A stretch of 64,000 nt of DNA from Penelope pileata (Eukaryota > Chordata > Aves > Galliformes > Cracidae), in NCBI GenBank assembly GCA_013396635.1, contig WBMW01003926.1:256646-320645 (forward strand). The letters run 5' to 3'. This document shows, piece by piece, positions 31,401 to 40,800 of the stretch (position 1 is its first letter; every line of letters starts with the position of its first letter). The notes below the pieces were generated by a model. The model was not told the origin of the DNA, searched no databases, and was given only the letters and a program-made list of their open reading frames with translations. Position numbers and translations under genes: made by a program.

Positions 31401-33050
31401 AAGCCAGGAAATACTTCAACAAACAAACCAACTGTTACTATTTACAGAGAAAAAGCTGAACAGACAGCCAAGCAGGTCTGCACTTGTTGAAATCAACACT
31501 GCCCCAACACAAACCCTGCCAGGGCGAGCTGCAGTCGTGTTGGCTTTGCAGCCTTCAGGATGATGCATTCACCATCTACATTACAGGAGACCTCTGCAAT
31601 TCTCCCTTCCAGATCTGTAAATACCATTTAAACCCTAACACCTCTCCAGCATGTTTTACTAAAGCAACACAGGCCTGTCACCTGTTTGCTTCAGACAGGA
31701 ACACAGCTTAGGCTGCTCCTCCACAAGATCTAACTGAAAAATAGAAATGTTTTTTTCCTAGATGATGACTCTCCTAGCATCACACCCAGGTTTATTTCGT
31801 GGAAACACAGAATGATTTGGATCAGAAGGGACCTTCACGATCCAACCCCTCTTCTTTCCGCAGCGGGTAGAGAACCAGGCCCTCATATTCCTCTGACCAT
31901 AACATTTACATCACTTCTTTATATATATATGCCCAGCAAAAGACAAGCCAAGAGTATAAAAGAAAAAAGAAATAGCAGAAATACTACAACCTGCTGCAGT
32001 CTTGCACATCATTGGAAATCTGAATGCCACCTGGTTCCCAGTGAGCAAATTTGGGTAAATGCATGGAAGGGAACATTGCAACGAGCGGTCGTGGGCTACG
32101 AATTTGGAGAAGGCTGGGGCAAGAAGTTGTAAATGAAATGGAACATCTTTCTCTGCAGCTTTCTGTAGGGTCTTGTTATCTTCAGAATCCTAAATCCTTG
32201 GCAATCTACAAGAATGTGTTGTGTCCCCTGTGGGACCGCATGTCTCCTTTAAGGAAACACCTGATTGGAAGTCACTATTTTAACATGTATAAGCCAGCAG
32301 GTTGTTGACTCTGTTCTTCAACCAGTTCAATTTTCTTAAAGCCATGACTCTCTTGCAAGGAAGGCCAGGTGGGATGGGGCCCTGGGCAGCCTGATCTAGT
32401 GACTGAGTAGCTGGCAACCCCGCCCGCAGCAGGGGTTGGAACTGGATGGTCTCCAAGGTCCCTTCCAACGCAACCGTTCTGTGATTCTGTGATGTGATAA
32501 AGGTGAGACAGTGGAGGCGGGTAAAGCCGTGAGACCTGGAGGAAGCACCAAGGGAGTGCTCTCCCCTCTCAAGCACAGTGCTGTGAGCCCTTCCTTACCC
32601 CACACAGGTTTACAGCAAACGAGGGGAAATGTTCTTACACAGCACTTTGCTACGGCTGTGGCACGTGCTGCCTCGGGATGCCATGGAGACCAAAGACACA
32701 CAGCAGCTCAGAAAGAGATGAGACAAACTCTCACCAAAACTCTATGAGCATGTTACCCACATAGCCATAAATACCACCTGTGGCTCCGTGCCATGAGCCA
32801 AGTCTGCGGATGGAGCACCGCAGCAGCACGGAGACAACAGCTAGATCAACCTGTAGGTCCAGGCACGGAGGCCAGGTCAACCCNTCAGCATGCGGACCTC
32901 GCGCAGAGCGATCTTCCTGATCACCGGGTCCTCCTCGGACTCCAGGAACCTCTTAATGGCCACGATCTGCCCCGTGTCCTTGTTGCGGCACTTGAAGACG
33001 ACGCCGTAGGAGCCCTCGCCGACCTTGCCCAGCTTCTCGTAGCGCTCCAT
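19366..33050 (-). CDS. CDKL1: CDKL1, cyclin-dependent kinase-like 1 (gene level, 9 coding exons)
   Basis: Ser/Thr kinase of the CDK-like (CDKL) branch of the CMGC group; CDKL kinases are linked to cilia. Nine minus-strand exons join in phase to about 352 residues (human 357). Kinase landmarks by residue: P-loop GEGSYG 11-16, lysine of AIK at 33, helix-C Glu 51, HRD 124-126 in CIHRDVKPENIL, DFG 144-146, and MAPK-like activation motif T159-D160-Y161 followed by VATRWYRSPE. All catalytic residues are intact. The start MERYEKLGK sits in a strong context (GCCATGG). An in-frame ATG 39 bases upstream would add a Gly-rich run and is disfavoured. The last two bases of exon 1 and its donor are lost at the N at 32884. 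The C-terminal tail is about five residues shorter than in human. MAP4K5 lies upstream on the same strand. Confidence 0.95.
20178..20333 (-). CDS. CDKL1: CDKL1 exon 8
   Basis: Acceptor TTCTAAG|GGTTGC and donor CCAGGG|GTAATG. It encodes GCLHMDPAERQTCEQLLQHS, the end of the kinase fold, then a Lys/Arg-rich tail. The tail end differs from mammals and may be bird-specific. Confidence 0.9.
21056..21112 (-). CDS. CDKL1: CDKL1 exon 7
   Basis: Acceptor CCCTCCAG|GAGCCA and donor ATGAAG|GTAAGC. Nineteen codons, EPLEMKFPSISYPALALMK. Confidence 0.94.
21641..21723 (-). CDS. CDKL1: CDKL1 exon 6
   Basis: Acceptor GTCAAAG|GGGATC and donor AGCATG|GTAAGA. It encodes DLIPRHQQVFSTNEFFSGVR and IPDPESM, the CMGC-insert side of the C-lobe. 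Confidence 0.94.
23534..23734 (-). CDS. CDKL1: CDKL1 exon 5 (activation segment)
   Basis: Acceptor CAACCTAG|CTGGGC and donor CTGG|GTAAGT. It encodes GPSDYYTDYVATRWYRSPE with the TDY motif, then [20 protein letters not shown] and the DVDQLYLIRRTL helix. Confidence 0.96.
24519..24609 (-). CDS. CDKL1: CDKL1 exon 4 (catalytic loop and DFG)
   Basis: Acceptor GTTTCCAG|TGTATC and donor CTGA|GTGAGT. It encodes CIHRDVKPENILIT and KLCDFGFARIL. The polypyrimidine tract of the acceptor is itself a GTTT-type simple repeat. Confidence 0.95.
24614..24647. repeat. (AAAC)n / (GTTT)n simple repeat
   Basis: Imperfect tetranucleotide repeat directly before the CDKL1 exon 4 acceptor. On the gene strand it is GTTT-rich and serves as the pyrimidine tract. 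Confidence 0.9.
24868..25490 (+). mobile_element. Old CR1 split by a second CR1
   Basis: The left part ends near AAGAAGAGGCAAT (25173). The right part resumes near ACTGAACAC (25289) and runs to about 25490 (GTTACCCAGAGAGGCTGTGG). Both are plus strand and together form one CR1 order. Confidence 0.82.
25171..25281 (-). mobile_element. Nested CR1 fragment, opposite strand
   Basis: ATGGAATCATTAAGGTTGGA, AAAGACCTCTTAGATCATG and onward to CATGTTTTCT, a minus-strand CR1 3' end inserted into the older plus-strand copy. No clear target duplication. Confidence 0.87.
25585..26111 (+). mobile_element. CR1 LINE 3' end
   Basis: AAAGACATGGAGCTGCTGGA, GGCTTTAAACTAACAGAGGG, GGGCTGCCCAGAGAGCTGTG, ending CATTCTGTGATTCTAAG. 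In CDKL1 intron 3, opposite to the gene. Confidence 0.92.
26812..26884 (-). CDS. CDKL1: CDKL1 exon 3
   Basis: Acceptor CTAACAG|GGTGCC and donor CACAAT|GTAAGT. It encodes [20 protein letters not shown] and HKHN, helix E before the catalytic loop. Confidence 0.95.
28272..29045 (-). mobile_element. CR1 LINE, about 770 bp
   Basis: From AGAATGGTTCAGGTTGGAAG to about CCCACCCCCAATAAG. An open 129-codon stretch (28894-28505) holds remains of the ORF2 end, including LRELGLFSLEKRRLRGDLIA. In CDKL1 intron 2, sense to the gene. Confidence 0.92.
29843..29964 (-). CDS. CDKL1: CDKL1 exon 2
   Basis: Acceptor TGTTACAG|CAACTG and donor CAGGG|GTGAGT. It encodes [20 protein letters not shown], then HLVFEYCDHTVLHELD, i.e. 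the kinase N-lobe end and hinge. Confidence 0.95.
31803..31872 (-). mobile_element. Short CR1 tail fragment
   Basis: AACACAGAATGATTTGGATC then AGAAGGGACCTTCACGATCC, a reverse CR1 3' end, in CDKL1 intron 1. A still shorter plus-strand tail CATTCTGTGATTCTATGA lies near 30978. Confidence 0.7.
32365..32500 (+). mobile_element. CR1 3'-end fragment
   Basis: GGCCCTGGGCAGCCTGATCT through GGTCCCTTCCAACGCAACC and a TTCTGTGATTCTGTGAT tail. Confidence 0.88.
32884..32884. other. Single-N join at end of CDKL1 exon 1
   Basis: One N replaces the last bases of exon 1 and the splice donor. The flanking intronic bases reappear at 33571-33603. Confidence 0.95.
32885..33050 (-). CDS. CDKL1: CDKL1 exon 1 (3' edge cut by an N)
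   Basis: Starts MERYEKLGKVGEGSYGVVFK and reaches REVRML plus the first base of a Lys codon. The N at 32884 replaces the remaining AG and donor, since exon 2 opens in phase 0 with Gln. The ATP-binding loop and catalytic Lys are here. Confidence 0.93.
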
Positions 33051-33240
33051 GGCTCCGCCGCCGCCGCCGCCGCCGCCCTCTCCCCGCACCGCGGCCCCTC
33101 CGGGAGGCGCTGAGGGCAGCGCCCGCCCCGGGGCGGGGCCGAGGAGGAGCCGGAGCGGCTCCGCCGGCCTTGGGGGAGCGGGCCCTCACCTGCCTCCTCC
33201 TCGCACCTCTGCGTTCTCTTTCCTTGGGCACCGATTGGGT
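33051..33240 (-). promoter_or_regulatory. CDKL1 CpG-rich start region
   Basis: GC- and CpG-rich DNA with CCG-repeat runs just upstream of the CDKL1 ATG, likely 5' UTR and promoter. No TATA box seen. A second copy of most of it lies 698 bp further right. Confidence 0.7.
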
Positions 33241-33566
33241 CCGTGGCTGCGTAACCGCCTCCCGATACCCTAACAGAGGCGGCCGCTCAGGACGGCGATC
33301 CCCTCCAGCAGCAGATTTGGGAAAATTCTGATCCATGTAAACCCCGAACTCCACGCAGCATTGTGAGGTCACATCACATCCCTCCTCCGCTCCTTCCCCA
33401 AAGCCTTTCCTGAATTCTGCGTGGAACAGGAGAGGCACCGTTTACGTTTATTCCTAAGCACATCCATCGGGGATGGCTCTCCCCTCGGTGCCTCTCGGGT
33501 CACTGGGACGTCCCAGCTTCACCAGGAGCACAGACAAATGCTGTGGGCGAACTTCCAGCTGCTTCC
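33080..33566. repeat. Duplicated promoter block, copy A
   Basis: 487 bp repeated at 33778-34264 with, by eye, only two mismatches. Copy A ends at a single N (33567). It adjoins CDKL1 exon 1. Confidence 0.95.
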
Positions 33567-33570
33567 NATC

Positions 33571-33646
33571 CTGTAGGTCCAGGCACGGAGGCCAGGTCAA
33601 CCCGCTGTTTAACCCAGCTCTACAGGCACGGAGGCCAGGTCAACCC
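33571..33646. repeat. 43-bp tandem unit with 24-bp core; core also at 32860-32883
   Basis: The core CAGGCACGGAGGCCAGGTCA plus ACCC is present at 33580-33603 and 33623-33646, and again at 32860-32883 just left of the N in CDKL1 intron 1. The 33 bases at 32851-32883 equal 33571-33603. Confidence 0.9.
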
Positions 33647-33777
33647 ATTGGTCAGCGCATCTCTACGGGCACGGTGATTGCTGTTGGTGCTCATCCGCTC
33701 CCCCCGCAGAAAACCCCTCCGTCCCAGCGCCCACACGGCCGGGCAGGGCCCCGCTCGCACCGGGGGACGCCCCTCGN

Positions 33778-34264
33778 CTCCCCGCACCGCGGCCCCTCCG
33801 GGAGGCGCTGAGGGCAGCGCCCGCCCCGGGGCGGGGCCGAGGAGGAGCCGGAGCGGCTCCGCGGGCCTTGCGGGAGCGGGCCCTCACCTGCCTCCTCCTC
33901 GCACCTCTGCGTTCTCTTTCCTTGGGCACCGATTGGGTCCGTGGCTGCGTAACCGCCTCCCGATACCCTAACAGAGGCGGCCGCTCAGGACGGCGATCCC
34001 CTCCAGCAGCAGATTTGGGAAAATTCTGATCCATGTAAACCCCGAACTCCACGCAGCATTGTGAGGTCACATCACATCCCTCCTCCGCTCCTTCCCCAAA
34101 GCCTTTCCTGAATTCTGCGTGGAACAGGAGAGGCACCGTTTACGTTTATTCCTAAGCACATCCATCGGGGATGGCTCTCCCCTCGGTGCCTCTCGGGTCA
34201 CTGGGACGTCCCAGCTTCACCAGGAGCACAGACAAATGCTGTGGGCGAACTTCCAGCTGCTTCC
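33778..34264. repeat. Duplicated promoter block, copy B
   Basis: Second copy of the 487-bp block, starting right after a single N (33777) and continuing without break into upstream sequence. Probably the correctly placed copy. Confidence 0.95.
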
Positions 34265-37200
34265 TGAGGGAAGCAATGACGCAGTTATCCCGGAGAGACC
34301 CACAGAACTCTCAGAGAGGCCCAGAGTCTGCGGAAGCCCCCAAACGGGGGCAGCTCACCATCCCAATTCTGCTCCTGGATACCCACCGTGTTCTCTGGAG
34401 ATACCCAAACCCTCCTGGGTGCAGCTGCTGCAGGGAACTGCTTTAGGGGGATGGACTGGGGGATCCCCAGAGGTCCCTCCCAACCCCCAGCCAGCCCCCA
34501 GCTTTGGAGCCAGACCTTCCCTCCAGCGGATCCGAGGGATGGGGAGGATGGCACCTGGCTCCCCGGCAGCCGTAGAGCTGGGAGTGCCCAACCCAGGATG
34601 CAGCCCTCCCCTCTGACCGCCATAGAGCCCAGAGATCAGCTTTCTTTGCTCGAGGTACGTCCCATGAGCTATTGTTCCCTGCAAATCTACCGCACACACA
34701 GAGGTATCAAATACAGCGTCGTTTATTTGGCATAGACTGAAATGAACGGCAACAGAAGGTGAAGCAGCACAAAGCCTAGTTGCACAAACTGGAGCTCTGC
34801 AGTTAGAGCCTCTGTTACAATCTAATGCATAAACATGGTAAAACACATTGCAGAAAGTCTCCCAGGCTTCACTTTTTTTTTTTTTTTTATAATTCAGAGA
34901 CAGTGGCTCACCGATGCATTGTACCTCTCCTCTTTGAACGAGGTGTCATCACCATTACGGTCGTATTTCCCAGTTACAACGAATTTGGTTGAGAAACCCA
35001 AAGAGACCAACCTACCGCTTCCATCTGTACTCCAAGGAGCTCTGGGAGCCCTGGTTAAGGCTCTCAGGTTGAACACACGACTCGTGCACCACGAAACCAA
35101 TACTTTGACACCTGTCGAAAGAGAACCAGGGGGAGAGCAAGCTTTTGCTCCATGAACTCCAAAACCACACAGGAGGCTTTCCCAACCCAGGCTGAAATGT
35201 CCCAAAACACAGGAAGACAGACGATGCCGACTGACGCAAGCAGCCCAAGGAATACAAACCATGCCCAGAGCCACCAGAGCTCCGTCAGCGAGGGAACACA
35301 CGGACCAGCTGTGCCAACCCTGCTCAGGGCAACCTGTGGGGTTTTACACCAGGGAACAGCATCTTGCAGATATGTAAAAAGTGCCACCGTATAAAACCAG
35401 GCCAAGCATTTCAGAACACGCTGTCAGAAATGCTTCAACAGGCAAAAAATGAAGTTTGATGACAGGAGGACCATCCCAGATTCCTTTTTTATCGTTCAGC
35501 AAATCACCAGCCATTCACGTCATTCAAAGAAAAACACTTTCACTTCATTATTTTTGCACGGCAGTGTCCTGACCTCGTTGTTATTTACCCGTTACTCCCC
35601 ATAAACACATTTTATTCACAGCTTTCTCTGGCTTTTTAGAGACCTTCCTGAAGACCAAGCCAAAACCAACTTCTGCAGTGAATGAAGCAGATGATGTGAA
35701 GCCCTCTGGCTCTGCCACGTGGACACGTGCTGCTGCACTTTTGTTTTAAGGTCCCTGCAGTCAGGGGTAAAACCACTGCAGGGCTGCTCCCCAATCCCCG
35801 CTACCTACAGAGAAGCAATCACAGCACGACAGAACTCCATTCCCTTAGAACCTTAAATCACTCTTCATGTTGCTGATCCAATTACAGCTGACCAAGCGCT
35901 TTCTGGACACCGTGGGCTGATTTTTACGTTCTGAGCGTTCCCTTGCAGAACTGAGATGCTGGACTTGGTTCAAACACCATGCCGGTGACAAGAATCAGTT
36001 TTGAATGACGATGCTAAGTGGGCACGACGCTGAATCGCGTGCAGTTTGTTTGCAGTCACCTCCAGCTCCAGCTGCACCTCGTATCAAGGCATCACTGATT
36101 CACCAGGTGTTCAATGATGGATGGAGCAGTCTGATGCCAACGCAGACAGCCCAGCGCTCTGCTCACCAGGCTGCGAGGGGAGAGCAAACCGCCCCAGCTC
36201 TGCTGCCAGCAAAGCCTCGTGCCACGCACACTCACCTCCCCTGCTCCCCTAAATGACTTGTGAAGCTCCTACCCCGTCTGTCTGAGGGCAGCAGATTGTG
36301 GAGGTTGAATGGGTGGCAGCAAACTGCGGGATTTAAAAAAAAAACCTTCCAATTTTCATGAGCTGCCACTGTGTCTGCCTCTGGACTGTGCTCGCTTACG
36401 TCAAAGCTGGCAGGTTAACGTGAGGTAGTAAAACCAGGTGCTGGCCTGTAGGCAGCCTGCGTTTGTATTTCGTGGTACCTCAAAAACGTTAATTAATGAG
36501 GAAGACAAAAGGAGCCAACGTGACTCTTAAATGGAGAAATAACGAGAGAAAGAAAAACGCGGGTGACAAAAAGAGGGAAAGGGAAAAGGTGACAGAAAGC
36601 TTTAATATCGAATAATGGTTCTTATCATGTTTATTTCTACTCCACAGCCGGGGAACCGACCATCCCAAGGGCTGTCTGACTGCCACCAGGCTGCACACCC
36701 AAGGGCTCACCAGCCTGGCCCTGGCTGCAGGATCCCCCCCGGAGCAGGACAGACACAGGACACGCCACGGGCAGCTCGACACGTGATACTTCCATTCATT
36801 AAGGATGATGTCCAGGTACAGTTCCCATTTCACGTCACGAGGCTTATCCTTAATTTATGAAAATAAAGCATATACATTTTGTACATTTTTATATATATAT
36901 AAATATATATATATAAAAAAAATACACACTGCCGGTCAACTGAACACCCATGCACACACACACGTACGTAGGTGGCACGCACCCACCCAGGAGCAACGTC
37001 CAACATCAACATTGGATTTTGTGTACACACACCCTACGTCTAGTCAATAAGAAAATCCCTTTTATGGCAATTCTGCAGGCAAAAAAAAAAAAAATCAATA
37101 CAAAATACTTTGTTGTACAAAACTGCATTTTTACAAGATAACCGACGTCGTAACACAGCCCTCCAGAATGCACTACGTCTCTACGAGGGAAAAAGAATAA

Positions 37201-37806
37201 TCAAATATTTATACAGTTGTAAAAAAACCAAAAAACCAAACCTGTAAGCTGCTCTGCAACCTTCCTTTGCTAAAAGTTAGATACATTACACCGTTCTAGC
37301 AGCAGATTAATAAATAAGGATTAAATAGTCTATTATACAAAGCCATACCGAATGGCAGATTTAAAAACAGAAAGCTTTGCAGATACTTTCACTTCCTACA
37401 CAAATCTTTTTTTTTTTTTTTTTATTAAGAATAGGACTCAGTATAAAACAGGGAAACAGCCAGCACTAGGTCTGTATCTACAGGATATGAGGAAAATCCA
37501 AGGGCAGTAAAATATTTAACAGTTTATGGCACCTTTACTGGATAACGTTACTTTAAAGGCTCCGTTTCCCTACAACTAATGAGTGAAGGGCTAATTATCT
37601 CATAGCTTTTATTAAGCAAACTTGACATAACCAACCACACAGTGGCAAGAGACAGAACCAGCTGTTCCCAGCTGCAAAAATGTATAGATTTCCACCCGAA
37701 AACAGCATCGTGTAGGTGTCAAGAAAACGAGCACTAAGTCCCAGCCCTGCTTCGTTTTGCTCACGGGGCGAACGCGCTGCTCCTCGCCTCCGGCTGCTGC
37801 TGCTGC
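34265..37806 (-). other. Probable MAP4K5 3' UTR and short intergenic DNA
   Basis: No coding exon and no CR1 recognised over 3.5 kb. Minus-strand AATAAA signals are at 37613-37608, 36635-36630 and 34727-34722. The nearest would give a short UTR; the farthest would give a 3-kb UTR ending about 0.5 kb from the duplicated CDKL1 start region. AT-rich repeat at 36890-36915 and T17 at 37407-37423. UTR extent is inference. Confidence 0.55.
36890..36915. repeat. (AT)n microsatellite
   Basis: AT dinucleotides with one interruption, within the probable MAP4K5 3' UTR. Confidence 0.85.
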
Positions 37807-37894
37807 TCAGTAACTGTTCTCGTGCCCAGCCAAGATGTAGAGGTTGCTGTGGGCAGTTGGGTTTTCTGTCGGCCTGCTTTCCAGCACGACCACC
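37807..37894 (-). CDS. MAP4K5: MAP4K5 last exon with stop
   Basis: Acceptor GGTTGCAG|GGTGGT. Encodes VVVLESRPTENPTAHSNLYI and LAGHENSY, then TGA at 37809-37807. Near-identical to the mammalian C-terminus. Confidence 0.96.
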
Positions 37895-40800
37895 CTGCAA
37901 CCAAACACAGCCAAAATCCAGGATGGTCAGAGGGAACATAGGAAGGGCGTGGAGGAGGAACAAACCTGCTGGTCACAGGTTGTTAAGGAGGAGAGAGAGA
38001 GGTACTCCTACGTATTTTGGGCATTTTATCCTTTAAGCCAGTTACCTCATTTTCCACTCTGTAGCATCACTTCTGTAACAAAGCTACAGCAGAGCAAACA
38101 AGGGACAGAGAGCTGGAAGCAGCTCCCTGAACCAGGATCTGCCCCTCTCAAGCTGACGCGTGCCAGACTCCTGCACCCACTCCTCACACAGTTTCCAATG
38201 AGGTCTCACTCAACAGCCTCTGCCCCTGCTCCTCCCTTCTGGGACTCTGTGGCTCTTCAGTGACCCCAGACAGAAAGGTGTTACCACATCTCGCTCACGT
38301 GAGTGTGCGAAACCAGGAAACACTCCCCGATGGTGCAGCACGTGGCTGGACTCACACAAATGGCATTTGCACAGCAGTGGGCCTCACTCTTGTAAACAAG
38401 CTGCCCCCTGCTCTGCTGGGGTCGCTGGGAAGGAGATCCCCGCTGCCTGGCCACACGAGGAGGGGAACACAGAGCAGGCACAGCGCTGCCAGGGGCTGCG
38501 CCGCGCTTCTGTCCTTGTGATCGGAGCTGTCTGACTCCCTCCATCCCACCTGCAGGGCTCGAGCACAGCCGGCCCCTGGTGACTCAGGCACACAGCCAGG
38601 GCTTCGGGTGTCTCCTGAACAGGCTGCCCCTCCTCTCCCTCCTTCCAGACCGAGGACCCAAGCATGTAACCACACAAGGATCACCTACAGGAAGTGCATC
38701 AGACCCAGGCTCCCTGCCAGCCAAATGGGGGAGCAGAAGATCAGGGATTAGAACTGACTCTGGCTGTCCAAGAAGCCACAGGCACACGTGTCCAAACTCT
38801 GCTTCAGCAGAGATTTCAAACCTGGAGCGAGCAGCGGGTGCTGCAGTGGCACCTCTGCCCTGCTGGTGTGAGGGGCAGGGAGGCGAGCGCACCACGGTGC
38901 ACCAAAACCTCTCAGTGCTTCAGTCTGCTCCACTCCTTCCAAGCCTCAAAGGTCCACAGCAGTAAAAACTATTTTTTTTTAAAAGTAATTTGCTGCCAGG
39001 ATAATGTCAGCTCACCACAAAAACCCAAGGCAGAAGGAGGCCTCTCCAGAAGGGCACTGGGGACCAGAGGCGGCTGTCTTCTCTCCCTGTAGCTTCTCTC
39101 CCCACCCTGCACCTCCATATACTTAATTTGTGTTCACATTTCTGTCTGTGCAGTGGAAAGCGTGTGTTGTGGGGAGGACTCACAGGAGCTCTGAGAAATA
39201 ATTTTAGATGGAAATCACTAATTAAATTTTTTGGCTACCGGAGGCAGAAGCAGTGGTGCTGTCTCTTCCAGGACTGCCTACAGGTGGATCTGCTGGGGGA
39301 TGGAACCCCATTCCACCTGGAAGTCAGAGAGCTCCTATAAAGAGAACAGGTTTCTGGTCCTTCAAGGTGGTTACCTGTCTGATCCCAGTAAGCGGAAAAC
39401 CCTGGTTTCATCTGATATCTCTTGGGTAACCTGTGGAAAAAGGGGGACAGTAAGGCAAAGTGAAACGTACTGGTCTGAGCTGGAAGGAAGAAAAAATTCA
39501 AAAATGCAACTATAATTCAGTGCCAATTAGAGGACTGAATCTGATAACCCGATACCAAATACAAAAGTGGTCTGAATTTCATGAAGTAAAACTTTAAGTA
39601 ATGTTTTTAATTGCAGACTGCTACCAGTCCAGAGGACTTGCTGGTGGCACACACGGACTGTGCTGATCAAACCGTGGTCCTCAGAGAGAGGCCAGCTCTC
39701 CCCTGCATGTCCACACAGGATGAAAAGGAGGATGTTCTTCTTGAAAAAGGGATGTTTTTTGTTTTAAGGGGATACTGCCAGCTCTAGGTGCTTTTTCATG
39801 ACATCCAGGAAAGCCAAACGCTGCTTCCACCAGCTCTGCAGTGCCTCTGTGCAGCAGCAGCTCAGGAATCTCTGAGCCATATTCCTGGGAACAGAGCTGC
39901 TCAGAGCGTGTGTGAGAGCTCTGCTGAGAGCAACACGTAGGGGAAGTCAGAGACAGCAACCAGCAAGCTGGAACAGTGACATCACAAGGCACAAGCGTTG
40001 TCCCCAGGGAAGCAGCTAGAGGGGCTGCAGGGTCAGGTGGCAGATGGGCAGGAGAAGGTTAAAGCAGGAGACAGTGGGGTGTTACTCACTTCATCTGACT
40101 TGAAGCTTTTGCCCTGCATGCCGTGTTTCCAGAAGGCCAGCACGCTGTCCTGAAGGCACACTGCAGAGCACAAACACAACGTCAGAGCCAGGCAGGGCTC
40201 AGCAGAACCCAGGAAATCTGGGTTTCTCCCCAGCAGTGCTAATGGGAAGCACGTGGATAAAGCACACGTGAGACTGCGACTCGTGACAGAAGAACGAGAC
40301 TCTAAAATCACTGCAGAAAAACTTGGTTGGAATTACCGTTTGGATCTGAGACACACGTTGCTTTTTACAGTTCAGCTCAAAACACACCTCTCAGACACCC
40401 ACTGCTGGCCAGGACAAGATTGGTATCTCTGTTTTTTCCCTTTTTTCCCCTTTCATTTCCCTGGATTTTTATTTTCCTAATGATTTGATGCCGGAGAAAC
40501 CACCAAGAAGCGCAGAAACATGCTGGCAACCCCAACACTGCGGATTGCTGGAAACCACCCATCATTCCAGTGATTATTTTCACTCCAAAACAGAGATGGG
40601 CATGAAAAATGGGAGGAGTCTGCCATCCAAGGCCAGAGAGAGAACACAAGAAAACTCTGAATGATTTAATTACTAGATTCTTAAAGCAATGGATCACAGT
40701 TCTGACACCTAGTAGAGGTTCCACACAGAGGAACGTGCGCTGCTTTCCCACCTGCTGTAAACACACACAATACTGAGGTCAAACATCTTCTAAAGGGACG

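Noticed and set aside
30852..31490. 212-codon open frame on the plus strand
   Set aside because: Lies in CDKL1 intron 1, shows no domain or family I recognise, is rich in Cys/His/Ser as expected from GC-biased non-coding DNA, and overlaps other open frames.
33050..33089. Upstream in-frame ATG for CDKL1
   Set aside because: Adds only a Gly-rich run from CCG repeats; the MERYEK start matches the family and has the better context.
32953..34136. Long open frames in the CpG-rich CDKL1 start region, repeated in both copies
   Set aside because: Arg/Ala/Gly-rich frames typical of CpG islands, partly out of frame over exon 1, and duplicated by the likely assembly error.
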